Below, piece by piece: positions 62,801 through 64,000 of a stretch of DNA of 64,000 nucleotides. Under the pieces are notes generated by a model. It searched no databases and was not told where the DNA came from. It saw only the letters and a list, made by a program, of their open reading frames with translations. The position numbers were made by a program, and so were the translations under genes. Position 1 is the first letter of the stretch, and the number at the start of each line of letters is the position of its first letter. The stretch is from Hydractinia symbiolongicarpus (lineage: Eukaryota > Cnidaria > Hydrozoa > Anthoathecata > Hydractiniidae): the NCBI RefSeq assembly GCF_029227915.1, contig NC_079882.1, positions 31,178,001-31,242,000 on the forward strand, given 5' to 3'.

Positions 62801-64000
62801 TATGTGACGCAAAAGTTTTAACTCAAACGGAGTGATACCGTTAGAAATTCAATGAAATTTAATTTTCGAAAATGTCTCTCTTTCTTCAGCGCGAGCTAAC
62901 GGCTAGGATTGGTCCCACAGTAAGAAATGACTTATTTATCTACTTTTTTAAATAAAGCGCTATCACAGCGCCCAGTTTAATCGCTGAGTTACAGCAATCA
63001 TGTCAAATTGCGAAGACTGTTATTTCTTGGAGTCCAATTGGCTCATTTATCACATTTATAAAGTCAAGGTCCAAAATCAGTTCAATTAAGTTCCACAGGC
63101 AATCGTTTCACTGTTAAAAGCGATGCAACCTTATAATATCAGAAACATATCGCTAAATACATGTTGGTATGAATATGTGACGCAACCGTTGTACCTCAAA
63201 CGGAGTGATACCGTTAGAAAGTCAATGAAATAACATTTTTGAAGCTGTTTCCATTTCCTCAGCGCGATAACGGCTAAGATTGGTCCCACAGTACAGAATG
63301 ACATATTTATCTAAATTTCTAAATGAAGCATAACGGCAGCGCCCAGTGTAACCGCTGAATTCCAGCAATCATGTCAAAGTAGGAAGAATGTTATTTCTTG
63401 GAGTCCAATTGGCTCATTTATCACATTTATAAGTTCGAAGTCCAAAATCAGTTCAATTAAGTTCCACAGTCAATCGTTTCACTGTTAAAGCGATGCAACC
63501 TGGTAATATCAGAAACATATCGCTAAATACATGTTGGTATGAATATGTGACGCAACCGTTGTACCGCAAACGGAGTGATACCGTTAGAATGTCAATGAAA
63601 TAAAATTTTTGAAGCTGTTTCCATTTCCTCAGCGCGCTAACGGCTAAGATTGGTCCCACAGTACAGAATGACTTATTTATCAACATTTTTAAATAAAGCG
63701 CTATCACAGCGCCCAGTTTAATCGCTGAGTTACAGCAATCATGTCAAATTGCGAAGACTGTTATTTCTTGGAGTCCAATTGGCTCATTTATCACATTTAT
63801 AAAGTCAAAGTCCAAAATCAGTTCAATTAAGTCCCACAGTCAATCGTTTCACTGTTAAAAGTGATGCAACCTGGTAATATCAGAAACATATCGCTAAATA
63901 CATGTTGGTACGAATATGTGACGCAACCGTTGTAACTCAAACGGAGTGATATCGTTAGAAAGTCAATGAAATAAAGTTTTTGAAACTGTCTCCATTTTTT
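59819..64000. repeat. Satellite DNA array, about 372-bp monomer (right block)
   Basis: The same satellite resumes immediately after the LINE A tail with 'tatgtgacgcaacc', which continues the monomer interrupted at 56,980. The landmark 'atgac' recurs from 59,947 to 63,669 in ten steps averaging about 372 bp. Orientation and phase are unchanged from the left block. The first two to three monomers (to about 60,800) are divergent. From about 60,880 onward the sequence closely follows 51,706-54,826. The array runs off the window end. Confidence 0.97.
60880..64000. repeat. Copy of the 51.7-54.8 kb satellite segment on the far side of the LINE
   Basis: This block follows 51,706-54,826 at a shift of about 9,174 bp, or about 6,336 bp (17 monomers) once the 2,838-bp LINE is removed. 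Shared private variants are 'gacgctaccgttgtacc', 'cctcaatgcgctaacgg', 'cagcggccactg', 'gaagcataacggcagc' and 'ttgtaccgcaaacgg'. One single-base deletion ('ttaaagcgatg' near 63,486) distinguishes it. The block runs off the window end. Confidence 0.85.

Noticed and set aside
1-64000. CENP-B box in the satellite
   Set aside because: I looked for TTCG followed by the spaced A and CGGG pattern. The only CGGG-like context noted ('cagcgggcgctaacg', near 49,245 and 54,830) lacks the TTCG half. No convincing box.

Overview
The window is almost entirely one satellite DNA. A single family of head-to-tail monomers of about 372-373 bp fills positions 1-56,980 and 59,819-64,000. Dividing the satellite length by the spacing of a fixed landmark (the 'tgacttattt' segment) gives roughly 164 monomers, 152 of them between landmark positions 81 and 56,734. 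The only other sequence is a 2,838-bp 5'-truncated LINE (non-LTR retrotransposon) at 56,981-59,818. It carries a long uninterrupted reverse transcriptase frame, a 3' UTR, a polyadenylation signal and a 27-base A tail. I see no tRNA, rRNA, CRISPR array, bacterial gene or single-copy host gene.

A megasatellite plus a polyadenylated LINE points to a eukaryote, and the reverse transcriptase resembles CR1/L2/Jockey-group elements of animals. An AT-rich invertebrate is a reasonable guess, but the sequence does not fix the species. Such arrays are typical of centromeric, pericentromeric or other heterochromatic blocks; that placement is inference.

Layout of the array. From 1 to about 14.3 kb the monomers are heterogeneous, with private variants such as a CTGCAG site and 'ctaacgcgaaatac'. 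From about 14.3 to 55.4 kb other variants dominate ('gttacagcaatcatg' and 'gtacagaatg', neither seen before about 15 kb). Inside this second domain there are successive layers of higher-order repeats (HORs), blocks of several monomers copied as a unit: an 11-/9-monomer pair at 14.8-22.2 kb, a 6-/7-monomer pair at 27.9-32.5 kb, an 11-monomer period at 30.5-44.6 kb and a 15-monomer period at 44.6-54.9 kb. A further copy of the 51.7-54.8 kb segment lies beyond the LINE at 60.9-64.0 kb. The LINE sits in an island of divergent monomers (about 55.4-60.8 kb) that has escaped homogenisation.

The LINE is inserted inside one monomer with no satellite sequence lost and at most 3 bp of target duplication. 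It has lost its 5' end, including most of its endonuclease domain, yet its remaining 811 codons are open, so the insertion looks young. The short minus-strand reading frames that recur through the satellite are chance open frames repeated with the monomer and are not annotated as genes.
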